Assembly (NCBI RefSeq): GCF_009296165.1
Contig: NZ_VUAZ01000052.1
Coordinates: forward strand, 62,001-126,000
Source: Pseudomonas kitaguniensis
GTDB taxonomy: Bacteria; Pseudomonadota; Gammaproteobacteria; Pseudomonadales; Pseudomonadaceae
Length of the DNA stretch: 64,000 nt
Direction of reading: 5' to 3'
A program made the position numbers and the translations under genes. Below, in pieces: positions 52,705 through 62,301 of this stretch (position 1 is the stretch's first letter; every line of letters starts with the position of its first letter). The notes under the pieces were generated by a model. That model ran no database searches. It saw only the letters and a list, made by a program, of their open reading frames with translations, and was not told the origin of the DNA.

Positions 52705-53184
52705 TCACGAAAATGCCGAAACCTTCTGCGCTCCAAAATTCCCGTCCCGCAGGATAGGCTCCAGAAAATCCTGATACGCCTGCCAGGTACTGAACATCTT
52801 GATTTCAGCGCCTGGAGCATCTTGATTACCGGTTAGCTTGAGCAAAAAAACGCCGCCACCTTCGCTCAAAATTCGACGTGCTGTTGCGCCGCCAGCACCA
52901 CGGGATATTAGATAGCCAAGGGCTGCCAAGCCAAGCACAGAGCCTTTCTGTGCAGCAGACGCTTTGAGCAAAGGGTCGGCGGGGACATCTGACAGAAGCA
53001 GCATCAGCGCTACCAAGTGGTGACTGTCATCCTCAAAACCATTGGCAATGTCGTCGGCCATTTTCAGGGCTTCAGTTGCGCGAGCCTTGGGGATTTCATT
53101 TTCATGCGCGAGAGAATCATGTGATGTCAGTAAGATCGAGCCAACGCGTGGAGGATTTTTTGGATAGTGTCGGTTAGTTTGCAT
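52705..53184 (-). CDS. Hypothetical protein
   Basis: 159 residues with a ribosome site (TTGAGGAC). I do not recognise the family. Visible features are a charged N-terminal half (NEIPKARATEALKMADDIAN), a hydrophobic middle (LVALMLLLSDVPADPLLKA, then VLGLAALGYLISRGAGG) and a C-terminal region with WQAYQDFLEPIL. The central segments could associate with membrane. A 34-base palindrome lies about 90 bases upstream and may control it. Confidence 0.55.
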   Translation of the reverse strand: MQTNRHYPKNPPRVGSILLTSHDSLAHENEIPKARATEALKMADDIANGFEDDSHHLVALMLLLSDVPADPLLKASAAQKGSVLGLAALGYLISRGAGGATARRILSEGGGVFLLKLTGNQDAPGAEIKMFSTWQAYQDFLEPILRDGNFGAQKVSAFS

Positions 53185-53274
53185 AACTGATTGTCCTCAA
53201 TGTGTGCTGATCGCGCTTGATTGATATGACGTCAAAAACTATCCACTACTCCTTCTTTAATATTCCAATCATGC

Positions 53275-53308
53275 ATAACTATGCTAAATGACTATTTAGT
53301 ATAGTTAT
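53275..53308. promoter_or_regulatory. 34-base near-perfect palindrome upstream of the hypothetical gene
   Basis: Arms ATAACTAT/ATAGTTAT (53275-53282 and 53301-53308) enclose CTAAAT/ATTTAG (53284-53289 and 53294-53299) with a GACT centre; only one position breaks the symmetry. It lies between two minus-strand genes, upstream of the one at 52705-53184. An operator for a dimeric or tetrameric repressor is likely; a terminator is less likely because there is no T-run. Confidence 0.55.
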
Positions 53309-53326
53309 ATTAAAGCACGTGCCGCG

Positions 53327-53731
53327 TCACGCAAACAACTCAAGCGCCGCATCATCCCACTCGTGACCGTGCCTGGACCAATCCTCGCCGCTTTGCGGGG
53401 GAAATCCGCTACGGCAATAGCCTTGTTTCGCGGTGAAATCGAATATCGCGTGCGGGTAATCATTGATCAGCAGCACCGCCTTACTGTGATCAACCGACCA
53501 GCCGATCTTCACGCTGGAGGGTTTGTGTTTGTCCGAAACGTCCGCGACGTTGTAAATATGCAGCGCGTCCTGGATCGCGTTGCCTTCAACCGCGGTGTCC
53601 AGCGCGTAGAAGTAGCCGGTGTCTTCGTCGTCTTCAAATACCACAACGTAGGTGCCCTCTTCCGCTGGTGCTTCGATGACTGTGCTTTGGCCCACCTTCA
53701 AGGGTGATTCGGCCGCCAGGTAGATTGGCAT
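53327..53731 (-). CDS. DUF2251-like protein
   Basis: 134 residues from MPIYLAAESPLKVGQ; the ribosome site GAAGGAAGA supports this start over the longer frame. The sequence around VVVFEDDEDTGYFYALD and DALHIYNVADV matches my memory of the uncharacterised DUF2251 family. No catalytic motif or signal peptide. Function unknown. Confidence 0.65.
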   Translation of the reverse strand: MPIYLAAESPLKVGQSTVIEAPAEEGTYVVVFEDDEDTGYFYALDTAVEGNAIQDALHIYNVADVSDKHKPSSVKIGWSVDHSKAVLLINDYPHAIFDFTAKQGYCRSGFPPQSGEDWSRHGHEWDDAALELFA

Positions 53732-53896
53732 CGGGTCTTCCTTCACAGGTTGAATGTCGGGTTCTTGAATAATGCCAACAGCCGCCTGCGGATCGCAACG
53801 GCAAATTGCGTCACGCGAATCTGCACAAGCACCACCTTGTACACCCACGGCCCACTCTCTAAGCTGGCCGGACTTTTGCCTCACCTCAGGAATCCC

Positions 53897-55104
53897 ATGC
53901 CTCGAAGTATCGCCCACCTCGCCTTGTTGTTGGGGTTAATCACCGCCATCGGCCCGTTCGCCATCGACAGCTACTTGCCCGCCCTCCCCACCCTGGGCGC
54001 CAGCCTGCAGGCTTCACCGGCCGCGGTGCAGATGAGTTTGACAGTGTTTTTCATGGTCATTGGCGTGTGCCAGTTGTTCTACGGGCCGATCAGCGATGTG
54101 TTCGGGCGCAAGCCGCCGATTTACGCCGGTTGGTGATCTTCGCCGTGGGCAGCGTCGGTTGCGCGCTGGCCCCGACGATTGAAGTGCTGATTGGTTTTCG
54201 TGCCCTGCAAGCGTTTGGTGCGTGCGCCGGCATGGTGATTCCCCGCGCCATCGTTCGCGACCTGTATACCGGCCATGAAGCCGCGCGCCTGATGGCACTG
54301 TTGATGCTGGTGATGAGTGTTTCGCCGATCCTCGCGCCGCTGGCCGGCAGCGTAGTGATTTCACTGTGGAGCTGGCGCGAAGTGTTTGCCGTGCTGGCTG
54401 TCGTGGCAGTGTTATGCCTGTTGATGACCGTCGTGCAATTGCCGGAAACCCATCCGTCCGAGCGCCGTGTGGGCAAAACCCTTGGCAGCGCGATTGGCAG
54501 TTACGGGGCGTTGTTACGTGACCCGGTATTTATCGGTTTGGCGGTGGTCAGTGGTTTTGGCCTGGCCACGTTCTTTGTGTTTATCGGCAGCGCGCCCTTT
54601 GTTTACATCGAGTATTTCGGCCTCACGCCGACGCAGTTCAGCCTGTGCTTTGCGCTGAACGCCGCGTCGTTTTTTGCCATGAGCCAACTGACTGCGCGCC
54701 TCAGTGCACGCTTTGGTTTGGCACCGCTGATGCGCTGGTCAGTGATCGCCGTGGCGGCGGTGATGGCTGCGCTGGCAGCCACCACGTTGTGGGCCGATAA
54801 CCTCGCGCTGATGATGACGCTGCTGTTTATCGGTTTTGGTTTTCTCGGCCTGTTGTTGCCAGCGGCCGGAGTGTTGTCGCTGGAAGACCATGGCGCCGTA
54901 GCCGGCTCTGCATCGGCGCTGTTGGGCGCGATTCAGATGATAACTGCTGCGCTGTCGATGAGCCTGGTTGGGCTTTACGCCGACCACACCCCGGCGCCGA
55001 TGCTGGTGGGCATCGCAGTGTGCGCCTCAGCGGCAATGCTGACCGCGCTGTGGACGCTGCGCCGTTTACCCGCTCATCTCGGTGCTGCGCCCTCGCCTCA
55101 CTGA
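53897..55104 (+). pseudogene. Bcr/CflA-type MFS drug efflux transporter, frameshifted
   Basis: Adding one T near 54132 (CCGGTTGGTG, expected CCGGTTTGGTG) restores a 402-residue MFS protein with 12 membrane segments. It has the Bcr/CflA features AIDSYLPALPTLG in segment 1, FYGPISDVFGRKP (motif A) and RALQAFGACAGMVIPRAIVRD. The Bcr family exports bicyclomycin, sulfonamides or dipeptides. As written the N-terminal 80 residues and the rest are in different frames; everything else is intact, so a sequencing error is plausible. Confidence 0.85.
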
Positions 55105-55203
55105 AATTGACCATTCGTCGGGCCTTGCGGGCATCCGTTACAACTATCGGAGAACGGAAAACTACTAAACCCATAGCACCTTTAAAACGCTATGGAGACT
55201 CTG

Positions 55204-56061
55204 ATGACTGATTACCCGCGCCCACCCTTCTCGCCGCAAGCCCAATCCGTGCCTGGCTCGCAGAAGAAAATGGACCCCTACCCGGACTGTGGCGAGCAGA
55301 GCTACAAAGGCTCCGGTCGTCTGGCCAACAAAATTGCGCTGATCACCGGCGCTGACAGTGGGATCGGGCGCGCCGTCGCCATCGCGTTTGCGCGTGAAGG
55401 CGCCGACGTGGCCATCGCCTATCTGGATGAACACGAAGACGCCAAGGAAACCGCGCGCTGGGTTGAAGAAGCCGGCCGTCAATGCCTGCTGTTGCCCGGT
55501 GATATAGCGCAAAAAGCCACCTGCCAGGCGCTCGTCGACAAGACTGTTGAACAGTTCGGCCGCATTGATGTGCTGGTCAATAATGCCGCGTTCCAGATGA
55601 CCCACGAAACCCTTGAAGAGATCGAGGATGAAGAGTGGGTGAAGACTTTCGATATCAACATCACTGCGATGTTTCGCATCTGCAAGGCTGCCCTGCCCCA
55701 CATGAAAGCTGGCAGTTCGATCATTAACACCAGTTCGGTCAATTCGGACATGCCCAAGCCGACCCTGCTGGCGTATGCCGCCACCAAGGGCGCGATTGCC
55801 AACTTCACCGGTGGCCTGGCTCAGTTGCTCGGCAGCAAGGGCATTCGGGTCAACAGCGTAGCGCCAGGTCCGATCTGGACGCCGCTGATTGTGGCGACCA
55901 TGACCGACGAAGACGTAAAAAGCTTCGGCAGCGAAACCCCGCTGGGGCGTCCCGGCCAGCCGGTAGAAGTGGCGCCGATTTATGTATTGCTCGCCTCGGA
56001 CGAAGCCAGCTACATCTCCGGCTCACGCTACGCGGTTACCGGTGGCAAACCGATCCTCTGA
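55204..56061 (+). CDS. SDR family oxidoreductase (YghA-like)
   Basis: About 285 residues from MTDYPRPPFSPQAQSVPG; the GGAG before this ATG favours it over an ATG four codons earlier. The long Pro-rich N-terminus before the Rossmann fold is typical of the YghA/glucose-1-dehydrogenase-like group. SDR motifs: TGADSGIGRAVAIAF, NNAAFQ, NTSSVNSD, YAATKGA. Its substrate is unknown; relatives are linked to stress and stationary phase. Confidence 0.87.
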   Translation: MTDYPRPPFSPQAQSVPGSQKKMDPYPDCGEQSYKGSGRLANKIALITGADSGIGRAVAIAFAREGADVAIAYLDEHEDAKETARWVEEAGRQCLLLPGDIAQKATCQALVDKTVEQFGRIDVLVNNAAFQMTHETLEEIEDEEWVKTFDINITAMFRICKAALPHMKAGSSIINTSSVNSDMPKPTLLAYAATKGAIANFTGGLAQLLGSKGIRVNSVAPGPIWTPLIVATMTDEDVKSFGSETPLGRPGQPVEVAPIYVLLASDEASYISGSRYAVTGGKPIL

Positions 56062-56105
56062 GGCATCACCCAACTAATCTGGGAGCTGGCTCCCACACGC
56101 TTTGG

Positions 56106-57019
56106 CTATAGGTCAAACCGGTCCACCGCCCGCCGCCGCTCATTGTCGTCGCGAACGTCATAGCTGGCGGTGGTCTGGATGTTGGTGTGGTGCGCCAGCT
56201 TCTGCGCAATCGACAGGTCGTGTTCTTCAATCACTCGCGTGATGAAAGAACGCCGGAAGTCGTGCGGCATGATCTTCACACCGACCTGTTCGCCACGCTG
56301 ACGCGCAATGTAGTAAATCGCATGTTTGGTGATGCGCTCGCGGGTGATATGGCTGCCTCGGCGAATGCGATTGAACAGGAAGGTATCGTCCTGTTCACCG
56401 TTCTTGAGCTGCCCGCGCCGAAATTCCAGCCACGCCTGCAACTTGGCAAACGCCCACTGCGGTGCGTATTTGAGCAACTCTTTGTTGCCCTTGCCGGTCA
56501 CGCGCAAACTGCGTTCATCGAAGTTGACCTGCGCCAGGTCGAGGTTGACCGACTCCGATTTGCGCATGCCTGAGCCATACAGAATGCCGATCACTGCCGC
56601 ATCGCGCAGGCCTTGCGGCCTCGGGTCGGCAGCACAGACTTCCATCATTTCGCGGATCAGCGACGCCGCAGGTTGCGGCCATTGCCCAAGCGGGTGCCGG
56701 GCGTGGCCTTGACCGAACGCATTTTAAGCAGATGGTCCTGACTGATCAGGCTCATGCGCCAGGCTTCGTTGATCACCCCGCGCACGGCGTTCACATACAG
56801 CGACGACGTATTCGGCGCGTAGCCGTCCTCGCGCAACGCCGCCACCAACGCAATCACGTGTTCGGGCTGCAGCAAATGCCAGTCGATTTCTTCGAGGTTG
56901 GTGTCTTCGAACCCCAAGCGGTCGGCGGCGTCCTGCAGCACGTAGCGCATGGTCAACTGGCTGGAGGGCGCCAGGCGGGTGAGGTAAAGCGTCAGCGGGT
57001 TGCGGATAGACTCAGTCAA
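56106..57019 (-). pseudogene. XerC/D-like tyrosine recombinase, frameshifted
   Basis: Restoring one base near 56666 (CTGCGGCGTCGCTG on the minus strand) joins an N-terminal SAM-like domain (PLTLYLTRLAPSSQLTMRYV) to the catalytic part, giving about 304 residues. The catalytic residues are Arg in YGSGMRKSESV, Lys in GKGNKELLKYA, HDFRRSFI (HxxR), HHTNIQTTASYDV (His and Tyr). The start is a TTG; a stop lies two codons further upstream. A 13-base inverted repeat lies directly before it. There is no island around it, so it may be a stand-alone recombinase acting on a nearby site. Confidence 0.8.
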
Positions 57020-57038
57020 GGTAGATCAGCCTTTGGAT

Positions 57039-57078
57039 TAAATACCTCGATCAAGCCATTGTTTAATCGAGGTATTTA
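57039..57078. repeat. 13-base perfect inverted repeat upstream of the recombinase
   Basis: TAAATACCTCGAT (57039-57051) and ATCGAGGTATTTA (57066-57078) are exact reverse complements separated by 14 bases, 20 bases upstream of the recombinase start. It may be a binding or crossover site for that recombinase or an operator. The spacer is longer than the 6-8 bases usual for tyrosine recombinase core sites. Confidence 0.6.
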
Positions 57079-57127
57079 GTGAATTGGCGAAGGCCGAGTC
57101 TAACGCAGGAGCGGCCCTGGCACAAAA

Positions 57128-57952
57128 TCAAGGGGCCGACTCATCATCCTCGATTGAGGCCTCAGGCTGAGGCTGGGTTTGAGCTTGACCCCAGTCGGCA
57201 TCCTGCTTCTGCATCAGCGCAAACCAATGCTGACGCATAAACGCCAAGTAGGTGTCCGGCGCCTTGGTAAAATCGCTCTCATCGGCGTAGCAGCCCGGCA
57301 ACGGTAACTCGGTGCCCTGCTCCTTGTACTGGCTGACCAGCGCCTGTTGCGCTGCAACGCTGCAGTCTTTGGGCAACGGCATGCCACGCAGCGCGCCGGA
57401 CTCCTCGTCCCACCAGCTCGCCCCCACGCGGTCGACGCCGCGCAGGCGATACTTCTCGGACTTGCCGACATGCATGATCAGCTTGAATTCGTTGGGGCTG
57501 ACGTCGCTGGTGCAGGTACGCGAATAGCCCACGGTGGCCTGGGTGATGCCATCGCCGCCCAGGTCGGTGACCTTGGTGGCGGCCATGTCAAAGCGCAGCG
57601 CGGCGTCGAATTGGCAATGCTGCACATCGTCGTAGAGCATCCACACGCGTTTGGGGTGGTCGCCGCCGAGCAGGTATTGGGCCGCGTAGACAAATGCTGA
57701 TTGCGTGCCGTCATCGTCACGCTCGCTGACGTGTTCGGCGAGCACCAGCAAATTCTTGCCCTGGCGGTCGTCCCACGTGTAGGCGGCGACTTGTTTGCCG
57801 CGCACCTCGACGCCTTCCGGCACTTGGTCAAGCGTGGTCAGTGCTACCTCGGTATCGGCCCGAACCGTCACCGTGGTGACACAGGCCACAGCCATCAATA
57901 ATCCCATCAGCGCGGGCCGCAACTGGCCGCGTAAAAGCTGCACGCTATTCAT
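57128..57952 (-). CDS. Secreted protein of the M949_RS01915 surface-polysaccharide type
   Basis: 274 residues with an N-terminal signal segment (ALMGLLMAVACVTTVTVRA). The sequence (TWDDRQGKNLLVLAEHVSE, WMLYDDVQHCQFDAALRFD, TQATVGYSRTCTSDVSPNEF) matches proteins I remember under the name M949_RS01915 family surface polysaccharide biosynthesis protein. Four Cys may form disulfides. The function is not known; it sits between the recombinase and the divergent arn operon, a neighbour also found in other pseudomonads to the best of my memory. Confidence 0.65.
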   Translation of the reverse strand: MNSVQLLRGQLRPALMGLLMAVACVTTVTVRADTEVALTTLDQVPEGVEVRGKQVAAYTWDDRQGKNLLVLAEHVSERDDDGTQSAFVYAAQYLLGGDHPKRVWMLYDDVQHCQFDAALRFDMAATKVTDLGGDGITQATVGYSRTCTSDVSPNEFKLIMHVGKSEKYRLRGVDRVGASWWDEESGALRGMPLPKDCSVAAQQALVSQYKEQGTELPLPGCYADESDFTKAPDTYLAFMRQHWFALMQKQDADWGQAQTQPQPEASIEDDESAP

Positions 57953-58142
57953 CCGAGTACCCTGGCAAGAGATGGCTTACTTTACCGGCACTTGAGGGGC
58001 AATGCAGAGAAGTTTGTTGAATAAAACCGGCAACACACCGGGCGCCGGGAAAATCGCCTGGGTTTTACCCCGCCAAGGTACGCCTGACCCTTGAGTTACG
58101 TAGCTGAACCCTAGCTGTCTACCTGTCAAATAAACGAGTTTT

Positions 58143-58159
58143 TCATCTGCCTTTCATAT
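58143..58159. promoter_or_regulatory. Direct repeat TTTCAT-N5-TTTCAT upstream of arnC
   Basis: Two identical hexamers begin 11 bases apart (58143 and 58154), one helical turn, the geometry of OmpR-family response regulators. The arn operon of pseudomonads is controlled by such regulators (PmrA, PhoP, ParR, CprR). It lies about 230 bases upstream of arnC, so a transcription start near 58200-58300 would fit. Not matched to a specific regulator. Apart from this site, I found nothing convincing in 57953-58389. Confidence 0.45.
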
Positions 58160-58389
58160 TCGTTGAACATTTTTGCGCTTAATCTTGGCCCCAGGACGTG
58201 AGAACCCGTGGCGTGTTTACTGACTAACCTGTTGATTACACTTTACCTTTCACAATTTTGGTCTTTAATCTGAAAGCTAATAAACAAGCGTTGAGCGTCC
58301 TCAGCACCGTCCAGTGAACACTGCAAAACCACGCTACGCCTAATCAGTTTTCACGCTCCAGCCTGCTCTAGCCCCGAGGTCATGAATCT

Positions 58390-59430
58390 TTGAAACCGTA
58401 CCCTATTCATTGCGTGTCTATCGTCATCCCGGTCTACAACGAACAAGAGAGCTTGCCTGAACTGCTGCGTCGCACCACGGCAGCCTGCAAGCAACTCGCC
58501 TACGACTACGAAATCATCCTGGTGGATGATGGCAGTCGCGACCATTCGGCCCAGTTGCTCGAAGACGCTGCTGCAGAAGAAGGCAGCAATGTGGTGGCGG
58601 TGATCCTCAACCGCAATTACGGCCAGCATGCGGCGATCATGGCCGGTTTCGAGCAGTGCCGGGGCGAGGTGGTGATTACCCTCGACGCCGACCTGCAGAA
58701 CCCGCCGGAAGAAATTCCGCGCCTGGTGGAACAAGCCGCGCTGGGCTACGACGTGGTTGCCACCGTACGCAATAACCGCCAGGACTCGGCCTTTCGCCGC
58801 TGGCCTTCGCGCCTGATCAACCTGGCGGTGCAACGCTCCACCGGCGTCGCCATGACCGACTACGGCTGCATGCTGCGCGCTTACCGGCGCACCATCGTCG
58901 ACGCCATGCTCGCCTGCCGCGAGCGCAGCACCTTCATCCCGATTCTGGCCAACGGCTTTGCGCGCCATACCACCGAGATTCTGGTGCACCACGCCGAGCG
59001 TGAACACGGCGAGTCGAAATACAGCGCGATGCGCCTGGTCAGCCTGATGTTCGACCTGCTGACCTGCATGACCACCACGCCGCTGCGCCTGCTCTCGATT
59101 GTCGGCTTCAGCCTGGCCGCACTGGGCGTGTTGTTCGCCTTCGCGCTGATCATCCTGCGCCTGGCCTTCGGCGCCGAATGGGCTGGCGATGGCATGTTTG
59201 TACTGTTCGCGGTGCTGTTCGTGTTCACCGGTGGCCAGTTCATCGGCATGGGCCTGTTGGGTGAATACCTGGGCCGCATGTACAGCGATGTGCGCGCCCG
59301 CCCTCGCTTCTTCATTGAGAAAGTGCTGCGTAACCAACCCGTAGCCCCGGCACCCGTGGTCGTCGTTGACGGCCTGGTGTCCTCGCATACCTCCACCTCT
59401 ACTTCTCCTTCCGATCAGGTTTCGTCATGA
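58390..59430 (+). CDS. arnC: Undecaprenyl-phosphate 4-deoxy-4-formamido-L-arabinose transferase
   Basis: 346 residues, a GT2 glycosyltransferase with two C-terminal membrane segments. Motifs: [35 protein letters not shown] (metal-binding DxD-type), and the ARNC tail with [15 protein letters not shown]. It moves the formylated aminoarabinose from UDP to undecaprenyl phosphate. The start appears to be TTG with a GAGGT site; an ATG just upstream is out of frame. It heads the operon here, since no arnB precedes it. Its stop overlaps arnA (ATGA). Confidence 0.93.
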   Translation: MKPYPIHCVSIVIPVYNEQESLPELLRRTTAACKQLAYDYEIILVDDGSRDHSAQLLEDAAAEEGSNVVAVILNRNYGQHAAIMAGFEQCRGEVVITLDADLQNPPEEIPRLVEQAALGYDVVATVRNNRQDSAFRRWPSRLINLAVQRSTGVAMTDYGCMLRAYRRTIVDAMLACRERSTFIPILANGFARHTTEILVHHAEREHGESKYSAMRLVSLMFDLLTCMTTTPLRLLSIVGFSLAALGVLFAFALIILRLAFGAEWAGDGMFVLFAVLFVFTGGQFIGMGLLGEYLGRMYSDVRARPRFFIEKVLRNQPVAPAPVVVVDGLVSSHTSTSTSPSDQVSS

Positions 59431-61418
59431 ATTCAAAAGCTGTTGTCTTCGCTTACCACGATATTGGCTGTGCAGGCATTGAAGCCCTGCTGACCGCCGG
59501 CTACGACATTGCTGCCGTGTTCACGCATGCCGATGACCCCAAGGAAAACAATTTCTACGGCTCCGTCGCCCAACTCTGCGCGCGCAACGGCATCCCGGTG
59601 CATGCCCCGGAAGACGCCAACCACCCGCTGTGGATCGAGCGCATTGCCAAGCTCAACCCCGATTACATCTTCTCGTTCTACTACCGCAACCTGCTGAGCG
59701 AGCCCTTGCTGGCCACCGCGCGCAAAGGCGCGCTCAACCTGCACGGCTCGTTGCTGCCTAAATACCGTGGCCGCGCACCGGCTAACTGGGTGCTGGTAAA
59801 CGGTGAAACCGAAACCGGCGTGACCCTGCACCGCATGGTAAAGCGTGCCGATGCCGGCGCGATCCTGGCCCAGCAAAAAGTCGTCATCGAGCGCAGCGAT
59901 ACCGGCCTGACCCTGCACGCCAAGCTGCGTGACGCTGCGGTCAACCTGTTGCGCGATGCACTGCCACAACTGGCTCAGGGCAAGCTGACTGAAACCGCTC
60001 AGGACGAAAGCCAGGCCAGCTACTTCGGCCGCCGCACCGCCGCCGATGGCAAACTGGACTGGAACCAGCCCGCCGAGCAACTGTTCAACCTGGTGCGTGC
60101 CGTTACTCAACCGTACCCCGGCGCCTTTTGCGCGGTGGGCGAGCACAAACTGATCGTGTGGCAAGCCGAAGTGGTCAAGGGCAACGAAGGCCTGGCGCCA
60201 GGCCGCGTAATCAGCGTCAACCCGCTGCGCATCGCCTGCGCTGAAGACTCGCTGGTGATCAAGTTCGGTCAGCGCAATGACAACGGCCTGTACCTGGCTG
60301 GCCCGTCGCTGGCCAATGAACTCGGCCTGGTCGACGGCTCCGTGCTGCGCGGCGCCGAGTCCGGCCGCAAGCCACGCCGCACACGTGTGCTGATCCTCGG
60401 CGTGAACGGCTTTATCGGTAACCACTTGTCCGAGCGCCTGCTGCGTGACGACCGTTACGAAGTCTACGGCCTGGACATCGGTTCCGACGCCATCGAGCGC
60501 CTGCGCAGCCACCCGAACTTCCATTACGTGGAAGGTGACATCAGCATCCACACCGAGTGGATCGAGTACCACATCAAGAAGTGCGACGTGGTGCTGCCGC
60601 TGGTGGCCATCGCCACGCCGATCGAATACACCCGCAACCCGCTGCGCGTGTTCGAACTCGACTTTGAAGAGAACCTGAAACTGGTTCGCTACTGCGTCAA
60701 GTACAACAAGCGCGTGATCTTCCCGTCGACCTCCGAAGTCTATGGCATGTGCCAGGACCAGTACTTCGACGAAGACACCTCGAACCTGGTGGTTGGCCCG
60801 GTCAACAAGCAACGCTGGATCTACTCGGTTTCCAAGCAACTGCTCGACCGCGTTATCTGGGCGTACGGCGCCAAGGGCCTGAACTTCACGCTGTTCCGCC
60901 CGTTCAACTGGATGGGCCCGCGCCTGGACCGTCTGGATTCGGCGCGTATCGGCAGCTCGCGCGCTATCACCCAGTTGATCCTCAACCTGGTCGAAGGTAC
61001 GCCGATCCGCCTGTTCGACGGGGGTGAGCAAAAGCGTTGCTTCACCGACATCGCTGACGGCATCGAAGCCCTGGCGCGCATCATTGATAACGACAACGAT
61101 GCCTGCAACGGCCAGATCATCAACATCGGCAACCCGGAAAACGAAGCCAGCATTCGTCAGTTGGGCGAAGAACTGCTGCGTCAGTTCGAAGCTCACCCGC
61201 TGCGCAGCAACTTCCCGCCGTTCGCCGGTTTCCGCGACGTAGAAAGCAAGGCGTTCTACGGCACCGGTTACCAGGACGTGGCGCACCGCAAGCCAAGCAT
61301 CGAAAACGCCAAGCGCCTGCTGAACTGGGAGCCAACCGTTGAGATGAGCGAAACCATCGGCAACACCCTGGACTTCTTCCTCAAGGAAGCCATGCTCGAA
61401 ATCGCGGACAAAAAGTAA
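59427..61418 (+). CDS. arnA: Bifunctional UDP-Ara4N formyltransferase / UDP-GlcA oxidase
   Basis: 663 residues, the full length of ArnA. The N-terminal formyltransferase domain has [15 protein letters not shown] (His and Asn catalytic region); the C-terminal decarboxylase is an SDR with [15 protein letters not shown] and the Tyr/Lys pair in [10 protein letters not shown]. The decarboxylase forms UDP-4-keto-arabinose, ArnB would aminate it, and the formyltransferase then formylates the product. Overlaps arnC and arnD by single codons, so translation is coupled. Confidence 0.95.
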   Translation: MNSKAVVFAYHDIGCAGIEALLTAGYDIAAVFTHADDPKENNFYGSVAQLCARNGIPVHAPEDANHPLWIERIAKLNPDYIFSFYYRNLLSEPLLATARKGALNLHGSLLPKYRGRAPANWVLVNGETETGVTLHRMVKRADAGAILAQQKVVIERSDTGLTLHAKLRDAAVNLLRDALPQLAQGKLTETAQDESQASYFGRRTAADGKLDWNQPAEQLFNLVRAVTQPYPGAFCAVGEHKLIVWQAEVVKGNEGLAPGRVISVNPLRIACAEDSLVIKFGQRNDNGLYLAGPSLANELGLVDGSVLRGAESGRKPRRTRVLILGVNGFIGNHLSERLLRDDRYEVYGLDIGSDAIERLRSHPNFHYVEGDISIHTEWIEYHIKKCDVVLPLVAIATPIEYTRNPLRVFELDFEENLKLVRYCVKYNKRVIFPSTSEVYGMCQDQYFDEDTSNLVVGPVNKQRWIYSVSKQLLDRVIWAYGAKGLNFTLFRPFNWMGPRLDRLDSARIGSSRAITQLILNLVEGTPIRLFDGGEQKRCFTDIADGIEALARIIDNDNDACNGQIINIGNPENEASIRQLGEELLRQFEAHPLRSNFPPFAGFRDVESKAFYGTGYQDVAHRKPSIENAKRLLNWEPTVEMSETIGNTLDFFLKEAMLEIADKK

Positions 61419-62301
61419 TGAAGGCAGGCTTGCGCATCGACGTCGACACCTACCGTGGCACCCGTGAAGGCGTGCCAAGGTTGCTTGAAACCCTGGATGA
61501 AGCCGGGGTTAAAGCGACGTTCTTCTTCAGCGTTGGGCCGGACAACATGGGGCGCCACTTGTGGCGCCTGATCCGCCCGCAGTTTTTGTGGAAGATGCTG
61601 CGTTCGAATGCCGCCGGCCTGTATGGCTGGGATATTTTGCTCGCCGGCACTGCCTGGCCGGGCAAACCGATTGGCCGAGACCTGGGGCACTTGATGCGCC
61701 AGGCCAAGGCGCCGGCCACGAAGTTGGCCTGCACGCGTGGGATCACCACGGCTGGCAGGCCAATACCGGGCGCTGGAGCGACGCGCAGTTGATCGAGCAG
61801 ATCCGCCGTGGCGTCGACACGCTCAGCGACATCCTCGGTGAACGCATCGACTGTTCAGCGGCCGCCGGTTGGCGTGCCGATGAGCGCGTGGTGCAAGCCA
61901 AACAAGCCTTCAACTTTCGCTACAACAGTGATTGCCGGGGCACCAGCCTGTTTCGTCCAACCTTGGCCGATGGCAGTGCGGGCACCCCACAAATTCCGGT
62001 AGACCTGCCGACCTTCGACGAAGTCGTCGGGCCGGTGGTGGCTGCCAAAGACTTCAACGGCTTCATCCTTGACCGGTTTGCCGAGTCAACACTCAACGTC
62101 TACACGATCCACGCAGAAGTAGAAGGGATTCTGATGGCTGAAGATTTTCGCCAGTTGCTCGCCCAGGCAGGGCAGCGCGGCATCGACTTCCAACCCTTGG
62201 GCGAGCTGTTGCCCGCGGACGTGACCACCCTGCCCCGGCAACACTTGGTACGCGGCGCACTCAGCGGCCGCGAGGGTTGGCTCGGAGTACAACAAGCATG
62301 A
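61418..62301 (+). pseudogene. arnD: 4-deoxy-4-formamido-Ara deformylase ArnD, frameshifted
   Basis: Restoring one G near 61715 (AAGGCGCCGGCC, expected AAGGCGGCCGGCC) gives a 294-residue NodB-family deformylase: [16 protein letters not shown] (Asp ligands), [12 protein letters not shown], and [15 protein letters not shown] (metal His). As written, the enzyme is split within its active-site region and would be dead, so lipid A modification would fail. All flanks are intact and the loss is in a GG pair, so an uncorrected base call is likely. Its stop overlaps arnT (ATGA). Confidence 0.85.

Noticed and set aside
58351..59388. 345-residue frame antisense to arnC
   Set aside because: Its His/Gln/Ala-rich composition is typical of a reverse-strand shadow; arnC itself is certain.
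59433..61478. 681-residue open frame antisense to arnA
   Set aside because: It is exactly antisense to a strongly recognised gene in high-GC DNA, where long antisense frames are common. No family signature.
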